A program made the translations under genes and the position numbers. The notes under the pieces were generated by a model. That model saw nothing but the letters and a program-made list of their open reading frames with translations, did not search any database and had not been told where the DNA came from. Below, piece after piece: positions 13,570-19,898 of a DNA stretch of 20,463 bases (position 1 is its first letter; the number at the start of each line of letters is the position of its first letter). Origin of the DNA: a virus; IMG/VR virus record IMGVR_UViG_3300030090_001009, positions 1 to 20,463 of that record. One strand, given 5' to 3'.

Positions 13570-15254
13570 TATGCTAATATTCCTCCCGGTCTTTTTTGTT
13601 GTATTAATTCAGATTGTACTGCAGCAGCAATAAGTCGTCCTAACTCTTTTCCAGCATTTTCATTACCTTCTACATTTGAACCAGAGGCATCTACATTAAC
13701 AACAATATTATTTGTAGTGCCAGCCATTTCACTATTTGGAATTATTGTGCCTGCAGTAGAAGGAACAAACAATTCTGGTCCTCTTTCGCCCACGATTGAT
13801 GGCTTACCCACAGGTGGTCTACCACCAGCAGCAAATCCGGGCAAATTAGAAAATATACCAAAACCAGTACTTTTTAAAAGTGTATTGATACCAAGTCTTA
13901 ATAACGAATTTGCCAAATCATTAACAATACTTTTTGCTGCTTCACCTAATGACTTTGTACCATTAATTGCACCAACCAAAGCATCTGATATTTGAGTACC
14001 TATAGTGTCACCTATTTCTGCAAAAGCATCTTTTATACCTTTTGTTTTATCTATAGTCTTATCTAACTTATCATTTTTATTATCTAAAAGTTTATTTATT
14101 TCTGCATTTTTTTGTGCTTCTTGAATTAAAGCATTTGTTTTTTCTTCATTGTGTACAAATTCTTTTTGTCGTGCTTCCTCTGTAATAATATTTTGTTTTG
14201 TAAGTTCTGCTGTACGTTCTTTTAAAAATTTATTTGCTTCTTTATTCCCAAACAATCCAAGCTTTACATCATCACCAAATTTAGTTTTGGTAAGTCTTAA
14301 TGCATCTTCTCGTGCTTTATTTTCTGCACCTAAAACATTTCCAAAACCTAATTTTCCAATATTTTGAAATCTTTTAAAAATTCTATCTAGTGCCTGTACT
14401 GCTTTTGTAGTCTGGTCTAAAACAAATTTTATTGTTGGTCCTAAAATATCACCAATAGTTCTAGCTAATGTTTGTACTGAATCTACAAGAGTTGATAATT
14501 TACCATTTAAGGTTGTTGCTTGCTTAGTAGCACCTCCAAAAAATGCACCGCCCTCACTTGTAAGATTTACTAAAGCTTGATTAACAAGATCAGCCCCAAT
14601 CTTACCTTTACGCATTGCAGATTCAAACTCCTCACCCTGTAATCCTGTAATTTTTTTAAGTTCAGTAGTAATATCAACTCCTCTTTCTAATAACTGCAAT
14701 TCTTCCTCTCTTTGTAATTTTCCTTTTGCTCGAATTTGTCCAAATGCTAATGCAATACCTTCTAAATCTGCGCCTGTTGCACCAGCCACGTTAGCTAACC
14801 TTTTTGTTGTATCAACAAGTGTTTCTGTTTCAAAACCAAATGCCTTTAATCTTTTTGTTTGTTCAATTAGTTCACTACTTGTAAACGGTGTAACAGCACC
14901 AAAATCTTGTAACTCTTTTATTATTTGGTTTGTTTCTACTAATGAACCAGTAAGAACCTCTAAGCTTTTTCTTTGTGTTTCAAGTTCTGCGGTTTGTACA
15001 AATATAAATCTTGCGGTTGCAGCAACTGCCAATGCCTTTAACAATGGTGCTATTGATCTTGTAAATGTTTTAACACCGCCTGCTGCACCTCTTGCAGCAT
15101 TACCATTGTTTCTAAATGAACGACTTGATCTGTCTAATCTGTTTTTTAATTTATTTGTATTATTAGCAAGAGTCTTTGTTATACGATCTGTCTGCTGCAG
15201 AGGTCTTATTGCATTTTGCGCATCTACTATTAATCTGACCGTTGATTGCGCCAC
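13569..15254 (-). CDS. Tail tape measure protein
   Basis: This encodes 561 residues from a GTG at 15254. Residues 1-60 are a charged helical N-terminus; a hydrophobic stretch lies near 66-86 (SIAPLLKALAVAATARFIFV). Residues 90-270 match the tape measure N-terminal family (ELETQRKSLEVLTGSLV, TPFTSSELIEQTKRLKAFG, NVAGATGADLEGIALAFGQI, REEELQLLERGVDI). A second helical and hydrophobic section follows, and the C-terminal part has FAAGGRPPVGKPSIVGERGP and ELFVPSTAGTIIPNSEM, the usual tape measure ending. This protein sets tail length and enters the host with the DNA. At 561 residues it is short, implying a tail somewhat under 100 nm. It follows the G/GT chaperone, as expected. Confidence 0.93.
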   Translation of the reverse strand: MAQSTVRLIVDAQNAIRPLQQTDRITKTLANNTNKLKNRLDRSSRSFRNNGNAARGAAGGVKTFTRSIAPLLKALAVAATARFIFVQTAELETQRKSLEVLTGSLVETNQIIKELQDFGAVTPFTSSELIEQTKRLKAFGFETETLVDTTKRLANVAGATGADLEGIALAFGQIRAKGKLQREEELQLLERGVDITTELKKITGLQGEEFESAMRKGKIGADLVNQALVNLTSEGGAFFGGATKQATTLNGKLSTLVDSVQTLARTIGDILGPTIKFVLDQTTKAVQALDRIFKRFQNIGKLGFGNVLGAENKAREDALRLTKTKFGDDVKLGLFGNKEANKFLKERTAELTKQNIITEEARQKEFVHNEEKTNALIQEAQKNAEINKLLDNKNDKLDKTIDKTKGIKDAFAEIGDTIGTQISDALVGAINGTKSLGEAAKSIVNDLANSLLRLGINTLLKSTGFGIFSNLPGFAAGGRPPVGKPSIVGERGPELFVPSTAGTIIPNSEMAGTTNNIVVNVDASGSNVEGNENAGKELGRLIAAAVQSELIQQKRPGGILA

Positions 15255-15279
15255 AGAAAAAAAATACCTTTATTATATA

Positions 15280-15809
15280 TTACCTTGTTTTGGCTTTTTG
15301 ACGATTTAATTCTTGTTTTTCCTTTTCATATTTAACTTCATAATATGCAGCCCAAAATACCAACTCCTCTTCTGTAATTAATTTTCTTAATTCTTGTAGT
15401 GTCTTACCTAATTTAGTTGCGAGAAAAAACTCAAAATTTAACCAGTTATCTCGCCTTAGTCGTTTTTTGCTGAATCAAGATTTACTTTTATATCCATCAT
15501 AAATATTTCTAAATCATTTAAGACAGTTTCAGGTAGAAATCTTTTTAGGTTTTCAGCATCAGCTGACGCAAAAGCTTTTGTGCCATCTTCGTTTTGCGCA
15601 AGTTGGCAAAGCAGCCTTGTTGATACGGCCAAAGCATCATCAGAACCAGTTGCAGCTTGTGCTTGCATCCTGTCGTATCTTGTAAGCGGTGGAAAATATA
15701 TATCTTTTAAATGTGTACCATCAGGTTTTTTTAATTCAAACTTCCTTCTTTCATGCATTACACCTTCATAAGCTTCTGTTATAAGGTCTACTGTTCTTTT
15801 TGCTGGCAT
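15280..15809 (-). CDS. Tail assembly chaperone GT fusion made by -1 frameshift
   Basis: This product reads the G frame from 15809 to the AAC ending the slippery heptamer (15462), slips back one base, and continues in the -1 frame to TAA at 15280-15282, for 176 residues (116 from G plus 60). The added part begins RLRRDNWLNFEFFLATKLGK, then LQELRKLITEEELVFWAAYY, and ends KQELNRQKAKTR. The pattern of an aromatic NWL--EF--A, a KLGKTLQELRK-like stretch, and E-ELVFW-AYYE is what C-terminal gpT-type extensions look like in many siphophages. That frame has no ATG, GTG or TTG start of its own giving this domain, and it fills the gap before the tape measure. In lambda, G and GT in a fixed ratio load the tape measure before the tube forms. 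Efficiency is unknown. Confidence 0.82.
15456..15809 (-). CDS. Tail assembly chaperone, G-like (in-frame product)
   Basis: This encodes 117 residues: MPAKRTVDLITEAYEGVMH, then RRKFELKKPDGTHLKDIYF, PPLTRYDRMQAQAATGSDDA, and LKRFLPETVLNDLEIFMMDI. Position between the major tail protein and the tape measure, size, and the slippery stop-proximal heptamer make it the gpG equivalent. The common product ends DSAKND; a minority should extend as described for the fusion. G is soluble and not part of the mature virion in lambda. It starts 28 bases after the major tail gene; no strong Shine-Dalgarno is visible upstream of the ATG. I judge its identity by context and by the frameshift rather than by a known motif. 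Confidence 0.88.
   Translation of the reverse strand: MPAKRTVDLITEAYEGVMHERRKFELKKPDGTHLKDIYFPPLTRYDRMQAQAATGSDDALAVSTRLLCQLAQNEDGTKAFASADAENLKRFLPETVLNDLEIFMMDIKVNLDSAKND
15462..15468 (-). promoter_or_regulatory. Programmed -1 frameshift site A_AAA_AAC
   Basis: The G frame reads gcA AAA AAC GAC TAA, so the heptamer has the X_XXY_YYZ form in the correct phase. It lies two codons before the G stop, and the -1 frame runs on to 15280. A_AAA_AAC is a known slippery heptamer in viruses, and tRNA re-pairing on AAA AAA is straightforward. I see no strong pseudoknot within the next 40 bases by eye, and no upstream Shine-Dalgarno stimulator. Confidence 0.85.
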
Positions 15810-15837
15810 AAAAAATCAATTGTATTACCCTAATGTA

Positions 15838-16257
15838 CTATATAGCTGAAGTTATGGTACCACTTGTAATAAAGCTAATATTGATAACTTGTACTTCACC
15901 AAGTGTTGCTCCATATTCAGCACTTGTAATAATTCCAGCAAAACTTATTTTTTTTGCTGAAGTATCTCTATCAGGGAATAATTCAAATAATGCATCAGCA
16001 TTATCGCCTGTTGTTAAAACATCATCAATAAATGTTGTGTAACCTGCGCCTGTTTCACCCGGTGCATACAAAAGTTCTGCTGAACCTTCACCAGAAATTA
16101 AACCACCAACATTAGTTTTAAATGTATCCCCTTGTTTAGTTGTTTCTAGTACATCTTTGCTAATAGAAAGAGACCACGATCTTGTTTGGCCAACGTCAGC
16201 TTCTGTGCCGCCAGCATTTTCAAACATAATTTTCCCAACATCACCCTTGATAGCCAT
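15838..16257 (-). CDS. Major tail (tube) protein
   Basis: This encodes 139 residues beginning MAIKGDVGKIMFENAGGTEA, with DVGQTRSWSLSISKDVLETT, then KTNVGGLISGEGSAELLYAP, then FELFPDRDTSAKKISFAGII, and VINISFITSGTITSAI at the end. The SWSLSISKDVLETTKQGD segment (strand, then a turn typical of tail tube subunits) and length near 140 fit the lambda V/TP901-type tube family. It lies just before the tail chaperone, as in other siphophages. The ATG at 16257 is in frame with the conserved first strand. No Ig-like C-terminal extension is present, unlike lambda V, so this tube is of the short type. Confidence 0.88.
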   Translation of the reverse strand: MAIKGDVGKIMFENAGGTEADVGQTRSWSLSISKDVLETTKQGDTFKTNVGGLISGEGSAELLYAPGETGAGYTTFIDDVLTTGDNADALFELFPDRDTSAKKISFAGIITSAEYGATLGEVQVINISFITSGTITSAI

Positions 16258-16282
16258 AACAAAAAGAAGTATTTATTGTATA

Positions 16283-16426
16283 TTAACCTTTTTTGCGTTT
16301 TTTCACATCTTTTTTTAATTTTTCTTGTGTTTCCATATATCGCCTACAACGATTATCCCAATATGCAGGGTTACGTTTACCCTTTACAGCTTCAATAGCA
16401 TCAAGCATTGATTCTGTTATTTTCAT
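16283..16426 (-). CDS. Small basic 47-residue protein
   Basis: A 47-residue ORF starts with an ATG directly after the stop of the tail-terminator-like gene. GAGGA at 16434-16438 lies seven bases upstream, so it has one of the clearer ribosome sites here. The product reads MKITESMLDAIEAVKGKRNP, then AYWDNRCRRYMETQEKLKKD, and ends KKRKKG. It is predicted helical and very basic at the C-terminus. It fills most of the gap before the major tail gene. I do not recognise a family; short basic ORFs at this place could be translation-coupled assembly factors. Position and ribosome site argue that it is real. Confidence 0.6.
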   Translation of the reverse strand: MKITESMLDAIEAVKGKRNPAYWDNRCRRYMETQEKLKKDVKKRKKG

Positions 16427-16834
16427 TTAGAGATCCTCATAAATTTCAAATGTAATTCTTAATTGTGTTTGGAACTTCCCTTCTGGGCTAGAGGATAAAA
16501 CTTCTGGTCCGATTGGTGAATCAAAAATTACGTCTGAGACTGTTTTTTTATTATAAAGGTCACGCAATCTTTTACCAATCGTTAAGTTTGCACCTGAACC
16601 TAAACCTTCTGCTGTAAATATATTTATTACAACAAGACCAACTACAAGATTTACACCATTAGCTAAATATCTGCCAGAACCAAAGCTGGTTTGACATTGA
16701 ACAAAAGTATCTTCAGAAATCGACTCAAAAGGCATATTGTCAAAAACAATCGGTATTATTGGTGCTTCGTTAAGTTCAGTTTGTAATCGTTGTTCAATGG
16801 TCTTTCTAATTGTATTTAAATTTACTGCTGCCAT
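16427..16834 (-). CDS. Tail terminator-like protein (lambda U/DUF4128 type)
   Basis: This encodes 135 residues. TIRKTIEQRLQTELNEAPII is followed by PIVFDNMPFESISEDTFVQC and a strand set with RYLANGVNLVVGLVVINIFT, then GANLTIGKRLRDLYNKKTVS and FQTQLRITFEIYE at the end. A helix, then (I/V)-F-N-PF, a strand with NIFT, a second helix and a final strand is the pattern of U-like terminators, which cap the tail tube and join it to the head. AGGAGGT four bases before the ATG at 16834 is a strong ribosome site. It follows the gp10-like gene, the usual order. The family call is by pattern, moderately sure. Confidence 0.78.
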   Translation of the reverse strand: MAAVNLNTIRKTIEQRLQTELNEAPIIPIVFDNMPFESISEDTFVQCQTSFGSGRYLANGVNLVVGLVVINIFTAEGLGSGANLTIGKRLRDLYNKKTVSDVIFDSPIGPEVLSSSPEGKFQTQLRITFEIYEDL

Positions 16835-16836
16835 TA

Positions 16837-17178
16837 TTACCTCCTAAATTCATCTTCAATAAAACCTTCAAGTTGTTTGGCAATTAATTCTGGGTAGCCT
16901 TTTATTGTATTTGTTTCAGGTCTTGTTCTATATTTACCACCCCAACTTGGCGGAAGGCTTGTACCATAAGCAACTGGTTCAGCATATTCTACATCTGTAA
17001 ATACTTCGCCTACAAAAGGTTTAATATCATTTTGCCAAGAACCTTTTAGGTTACCAGTATCAACAGGTGTTGCTTTTTTTACTCGTTCTTCCCATAACAA
17101 AGTTGCTTTTTTAACAGTACGAATTACTTTATCTTCAAAGTGTTCGCCAATACCAGACAACCTAATTTCTCTAGCCAT
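16837..17178 (-). CDS. HK97 gp10-like head-tail or tail protein
   Basis: This encodes 113 residues. A helix (DKVIRTVKKATLLWEERVKK) is followed by ATPVDTGNLKGSWQNDI and then VFTDVEYAEPVAYGTSLPPS, the marks of the HK97 gp10 family: P-DTG-L--SW, then N/D-V-YA--V-(Y/E)GT. Members lie between head closure and tail terminator genes and are thought to help tail completion. The C-terminus is a helix (LIAKQLEGFIEDEFRR). The start overlaps the upstream stop as TAATG. Length is normal for the family. The role within the family is not well fixed. Confidence 0.85.
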   Translation of the reverse strand: MAREIRLSGIGEHFEDKVIRTVKKATLLWEERVKKATPVDTGNLKGSWQNDIKPFVGEVFTDVEYAEPVAYGTSLPPSWGGKYRTRPETNTIKGYPELIAKQLEGFIEDEFRR

Positions 17179-17534
17179 TATGCCCTCAAATAAAAAATAT
17201 ATTTAACATCAGTATTCTCAGCCACATCTGTATCAATTTGAATAATTTTATAAACAATCGAACTAATAACAATTTTATCTTTCGTCGTTGGTGTAAATGT
17301 TAAATCTTGTGCTGATACATTTAGCTTTTTATCGCTTTGTGAAATCAAATCATTTACTTCTGTATTGGATACATTTTCCAATAAACCTTTAACAGTTGTA
17401 TCTGTCGTATCTTTTATTATTTCTCCATCTGTAATGTCATAAGAAGTTTCTGTTGTGCGTCTAATAATTATATCGCCACCAAACTTCATTATGGTTTTAT
17501 TGGCAACCTTTTTTAATGATGATGCAATTCCCAT
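17178..17534 (-). CDS. Head closure (head-tail joining) like protein
   Basis: This encodes 118 residues beginning MGIASSLKKVANKTIMKFGG, then DIIIRRTTETSYDITDGEII and a beta-rich part with TVKGLLENVSNTEVNDLI and LTFTPTTKDKIVISSIVYKI. Position between the adaptor and the gp10-like gene, length near 115, and a strand-rich layout (RR- start, DIT-GE- turn, (D)KI(V/I)I--(I/V)-YKII strand) fit phage head-closure proteins of the SPP1 gp16/lambda FII kind. These seal the portal after packaging and receive the tail. No diagnostic residue exists, so the call rests mainly on order. TAATG overlaps mark both ends. Confidence 0.7.
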   Translation of the reverse strand: MGIASSLKKVANKTIMKFGGDIIIRRTTETSYDITDGEIIKDTTDTTVKGLLENVSNTEVNDLISQSDKKLNVSAQDLTFTPTTKDKIVISSIVYKIIQIDTDVAENTDVKYIFYLRA

Positions 17535-17755
17535 TACAATCTGTATGCAATAACTGTACCGCTTGAAAGAGTAATACTTGTAATGACTCCTTCAATCTTA
17601 CAGTTTGACTTAAGATCAATACTTGTTAAATCGCCGGTTATGTTCTCTGCTACTAATGTTGCAATCGCAGAATCTTTTAAAGCTTGAACACAACCAAATC
17701 TGCCTGTAACTGCACTTGTGTCGTTGATAATGACTGCTGCTGGATAGTAGCTCAT
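17534..17755 (-). CDS. Small beta-rich protein of unknown role
   Basis: This encodes 73 residues from an ATG at 17755 preceded by GGAG six bases upstream. A GTG at 17791 would add 12 residues overlapping the adaptor's end, which I reject. The product starts MSYYPAAVIINDTSAVTGRF and ends SITLSSGTVIAYRL, with strands ended by Thr/Gly turns, like a small beta domain. The YYPAAVIINDTSAVTG(R/H)F-type start is familiar to me from marine phage genomes with no function given. Lying in the head-tail connector block, it may be a small decoration or joining protein. Confidence 0.7.
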   Translation of the reverse strand: MSYYPAAVIINDTSAVTGRFGCVQALKDSAIATLVAENITGDLTSIDLKSNCKIEGVITSITLSSGTVIAYRL

Positions 17756-17756
17756 G

Positions 17757-18317
17757 TTAACTCCTTTTAATACCAATGTTGCCGGGTCCACTTATTCTTA
17801 AGCCTGTAAAATAGCGTTCGAATAATGGTGGTACTCTGTCAGCACCTACAGCACCATAAAAATTTGGTGTTGCTTCTATATTACCAAGCTTAACAGTTTT
17901 GTAATCCTCTAGGCCACTTAATCCTAATCCGTCACGATTGTTATTTAAATAAACAGCAAGAATAACTTGTGCCTTTTTTACTTGTTCTGGTATCTCTGTC
18001 TCTGCAAAATAATCTGTTGATATACGAAATGGAAAACCTATTGAATATGTATTTATATATGTGTCTGGTTTCCTTACACCTTGTCTAGGCCATTGCAATG
18101 CTTGTGTATTAGTTACCCTTGCACCTAAAAATCTTTCACGGTCAACCCTAACGGCAGCAGTATATAATGCTCTGTTTTTATTATCTGTTGAAGAATTATC
18201 CCAAGCTGTTACATCATCATCAAGAATTAAGCCTTCAACTATTGTATTAGCATCAGACAGAGTTATATAACTGTTTGCTGATGCTCCCCCTACTGTTGCG
18301 TCTATCGTGATTGCCAT
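17757..18317 (-). CDS. Head-tail adaptor, DnaT-like family
   Basis: This encodes 186 residues: MAITIDATVGGASANSYITL, then SDANTIVEGLILDDDVTAWD, NRALYTAAVRVDRERFLGAR, and LQWPRQGVRKPDTY. S(A)NSYITL-DA, a helix with A--LD-(E/R)---G-(R/K), and LQWPR-G are the marks of the phage family labelled DnaT-like in Pfam, which acts as the head-tail adaptor bound under the portal. A later helix (IPEQVKKAQVILAVYLNNNR) and a final conserved VKLGNIEATPNF--GA-GADR(V/I)PP segment agree. It overlaps the short Lys-rich ORF upstream by 65 bases. The name DnaT-like is historical and does not imply replication here. Confidence 0.83.
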   Translation of the reverse strand: MAITIDATVGGASANSYITLSDANTIVEGLILDDDVTAWDNSSTDNKNRALYTAAVRVDRERFLGARVTNTQALQWPRQGVRKPDTYINTYSIGFPFRISTDYFAETEIPEQVKKAQVILAVYLNNNRDGLGLSGLEDYKTVKLGNIEATPNFYGAVGADRVPPLFERYFTGLRISGPGNIGIKRS

Positions 18318-18414
18318 TTTCTTTTACTTTGGATTTCTTTTTTTTAGAGGGAACAGAGACTACCGCTTTGGCAGCCTCTTGCTCTCTCATACGCTTAAAA
18401 GCGAACATTCCCAT
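18253..18414 (-). CDS. Short Lys-rich ORF between decoration and adaptor genes
   Basis: A 53-residue ORF starts at ATG 18414, overlapping the upstream stop as TAATG, and ends at TGA 18253-18255, 65 bases inside the adaptor. It reads MGMFAFKRMREQEAAKAVVS, then VPSKKKKSKVKENG, and a polar tail. The N-terminal MGM(F/Y)A(F/Y)KRM-E-EAA pattern followed by a Lys-rich segment looks like a short helix-plus-basic-tail protein, familiar beside marine phage capsid genes. The tail inside the adaptor may be out-of-frame read-through. No other feature explains this gap of about 96 bases. It lacks a strong Shine-Dalgarno; start by coupling is likely. Moderately supported. Confidence 0.5.
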   Translation of the reverse strand: MGMFAFKRMREQEAAKAVVSVPSKKKKSKVKENGNHDRRNSRGSISKQLYNSV

Positions 18415-18779
18415 TAGCTTGAAGCACCCTTAAGTGCAACAAAGTTAATAACAATGGCTTCACTTAATGAACCAGCAGAAACATTAGAAACTGTGATTGC
18501 AAAAGAACCAGCAGCAATAGTGTTTGCAGCTACTAGATAACTGCCAGCAGTACCACCAGAACCATGGTTAACTACTACAACATCAGTTGCAGCAATTTCA
18601 CTATTGGTAACTGTGAATGATACTTCTGCAGCAGCAGCCAAAGCTGCATTGTTCATAGTGATCTGACCTGACTCTGTATTAAGAGTTACACCTGTAGATT
18701 TGTTTGTTGCTTGTGTTACTGTACCGCCTTTTGTTGGTCCAGTTAACTTACCAGCAGTAACCTCGAATAAACTTGGCAT
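18414..18779 (-). CDS. Capsid decoration-like protein
   Basis: This encodes 121 residues, beginning MPSLFEVTAGKLTGPTKGG, then TQATNKSTGVTLNTESGQIT and a middle with TDVVVVNHGSGGTAGSYLVA, ending AIVINFVALKGASS. The TQ-TNKSTGVTLN--SGQI(T/V)MN-A-L start and beta-sandwich-like composition are familiar from genes next to capsid genes in many phages and from some fibre ends, where they form small trimeric beta domains. It starts 13 bases after the major capsid stop. A surface decoration or head fibre is the most likely role, but this is inferred from place and composition. No enzyme motif. Confidence 0.75.
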   Translation of the reverse strand: MPSLFEVTAGKLTGPTKGGTVTQATNKSTGVTLNTESGQITMNNAALAAAAEVSFTVTNSEIAATDVVVVNHGSGGTAGSYLVAANTIAAGSFAITVSNVSAGSLSEAIVINFVALKGASS

Positions 18780-18792
18780 GATTTAATTACCT

Positions 18793-19824
18793 TTAGTCTT
18801 GAGTGGATACGTTGGTAGCTCTTACGATACCAATGTTTTTTGTCTCGTAAACTTTCGACCAGTTAGCTACGGTTGCAAGTTGTGTTCTGTTTGGGTTTGT
18901 TGTTGTAACAGCCCACTTTGAACCAACAGGATGATATGTGTAATGAAGGTCAATAGCCATAGCATCAGATTTAGCCAGAATGTCTCTGTCTGTTTCTGTT
19001 GTTAGACCAGCTTGCTCTCCACTAGCTACTGCGCCAGCAGTAAAGAAATATGTACTGTACTCTGTTGAAGAACCACTACCAGTAGTAGAAACATCATCAG
19101 AAACAATAACTCTTAGTCCGCAGTATGTAGGAACTGTATCGTTTCCACCAGCATATGCAGGGGCAATAGTACCACCACTTGCTGTTGCAGAACCGCCGTT
19201 TCCATCAGATGCAAGAACATAGTCAACCATTTTTCTCTCTACGAGATCATAGTAAACCTTGCTATGCATACAAACTGCTGTAAGCTTGTCGCCTTGATCT
19301 CCAAGAATTGATCTTGCTTTGGCTACGTGCTTTGGAGATAAACCAGTTGGTGTATCGCCTGACTCAGAATCAATAGTAAGGCCAAAGAAAGCAGAGTTGC
19401 TGTCATTAGCATTTATTGAACCGAATACTCCATCAAGACAAGCAAGTAAATCTTTTTGTCTTTGGTTTGCAATGTAAGCACCGATTTTCTGACCGATTGC
19501 TGCCATTGGATCTGAACCTGCTGCAAGTGCAGCTAAGTCTCTTGATTCAAACGCACGACCTCTGTGCAAAATAACTCCAACTTGTTTATCAGTGGAGATC
19601 TTGCCGGGAGTCAATGAAGAAGAATCTGAAAGAACCTCAAAATCACCACTTAAGTTTGCGGAGAAAAAAGGTACATTTACGAAATCACCACCCTCTGTTG
19701 CATTTAGCTCTGCCATTGGTGCGACCACACCGCTTGCAAGAAATGAATCTCGCTGAGTGGTCTGTTCAATGACATAAGGCGTAAAAATCTCAGGGATAAT
19801 AATATCACTTCTAAGAACTGCCAT
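18793..19824 (-). CDS. Major capsid protein
   Basis: This encodes 343 residues. SDIIIPEIFTPYVIEQTTQR, then GGDFVNVPFFSANLSGDFEV, then SDSSSLTPGKISTDKQVGV, then LHRGRAFESRDLAALAAGSD, then IANQRQKDLLACLDG, and LSPKHVAKARSILGDQGDKL are hallmarks of a phage major capsid family (Gp13-like in Pfam naming) with HK97-type fold expected. The order of N-terminal arm, E-loop-like region and long A-domain fits, and the length is normal. It follows the scaffold gene after a 74-base gap, the largest in this half of the window. AGGA lies only two bases before the ATG, too close for a usual Shine-Dalgarno, so initiation may depend on an unstructured leader. Confidence 0.9.
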   Translation of the reverse strand: MAVLRSDIIIPEIFTPYVIEQTTQRDSFLASGVVAPMAELNATEGGDFVNVPFFSANLSGDFEVLSDSSSLTPGKISTDKQVGVILHRGRAFESRDLAALAAGSDPMAAIGQKIGAYIANQRQKDLLACLDGVFGSINANDSNSAFFGLTIDSESGDTPTGLSPKHVAKARSILGDQGDKLTAVCMHSKVYYDLVERKMVDYVLASDGNGGSATASGGTIAPAYAGGNDTVPTYCGLRVIVSDDVSTTGSGSSTEYSTYFFTAGAVASGEQAGLTTETDRDILAKSDAMAIDLHYTYHPVGSKWAVTTTNPNRTQLATVANWSKVYETKNIGIVRATNVSTQD

Positions 19825-19898
19825 GTCCTGAAAAATAATTTTAACGGTGTGGGCGTAACCCTATTTGACTTAGCGTAGCTTTGCCTAATATTTATATA
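19825..19898 (-). promoter_or_regulatory. Gap upstream of major capsid, weak promoter candidate
   Basis: This 74-base gap on the minus strand has GTATATAAATATTAGG near 19884-19898, an AT-rich box; a TTGCCA at 19910-19915 lies upstream within the scaffold gene, but the spacing to TATAAA is only 13 bases. There is also a short GGG/CCC hairpin-like stretch (GGGTTACGCCC). High expression of the capsid gene would suit a promoter here. The match is poor and similar boxes occur elsewhere by chance, so this is only a candidate. Confidence 0.2.

Noticed and set aside
13717-14367. Plus-strand ORFs of 92 and 72 residues opposite the tape measure
   Set aside because: The minus strand encodes conserved tape measure motifs across the same bases; no ribosome site or operon supports the plus strand.
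15272-15277. Perfect TATAAT on the minus strand before the tape measure gene
   Set aside because: There is no acceptable -35 at a normal distance, and the site lies in a short AT-rich gap.
17756-17791. Upstream GTG start adding 12 residues to the small protein ending at 17534
   Set aside because: The ATG at 17755 has a GGAG six bases upstream and the extra residues only repeat the adaptor's coding region in another frame.
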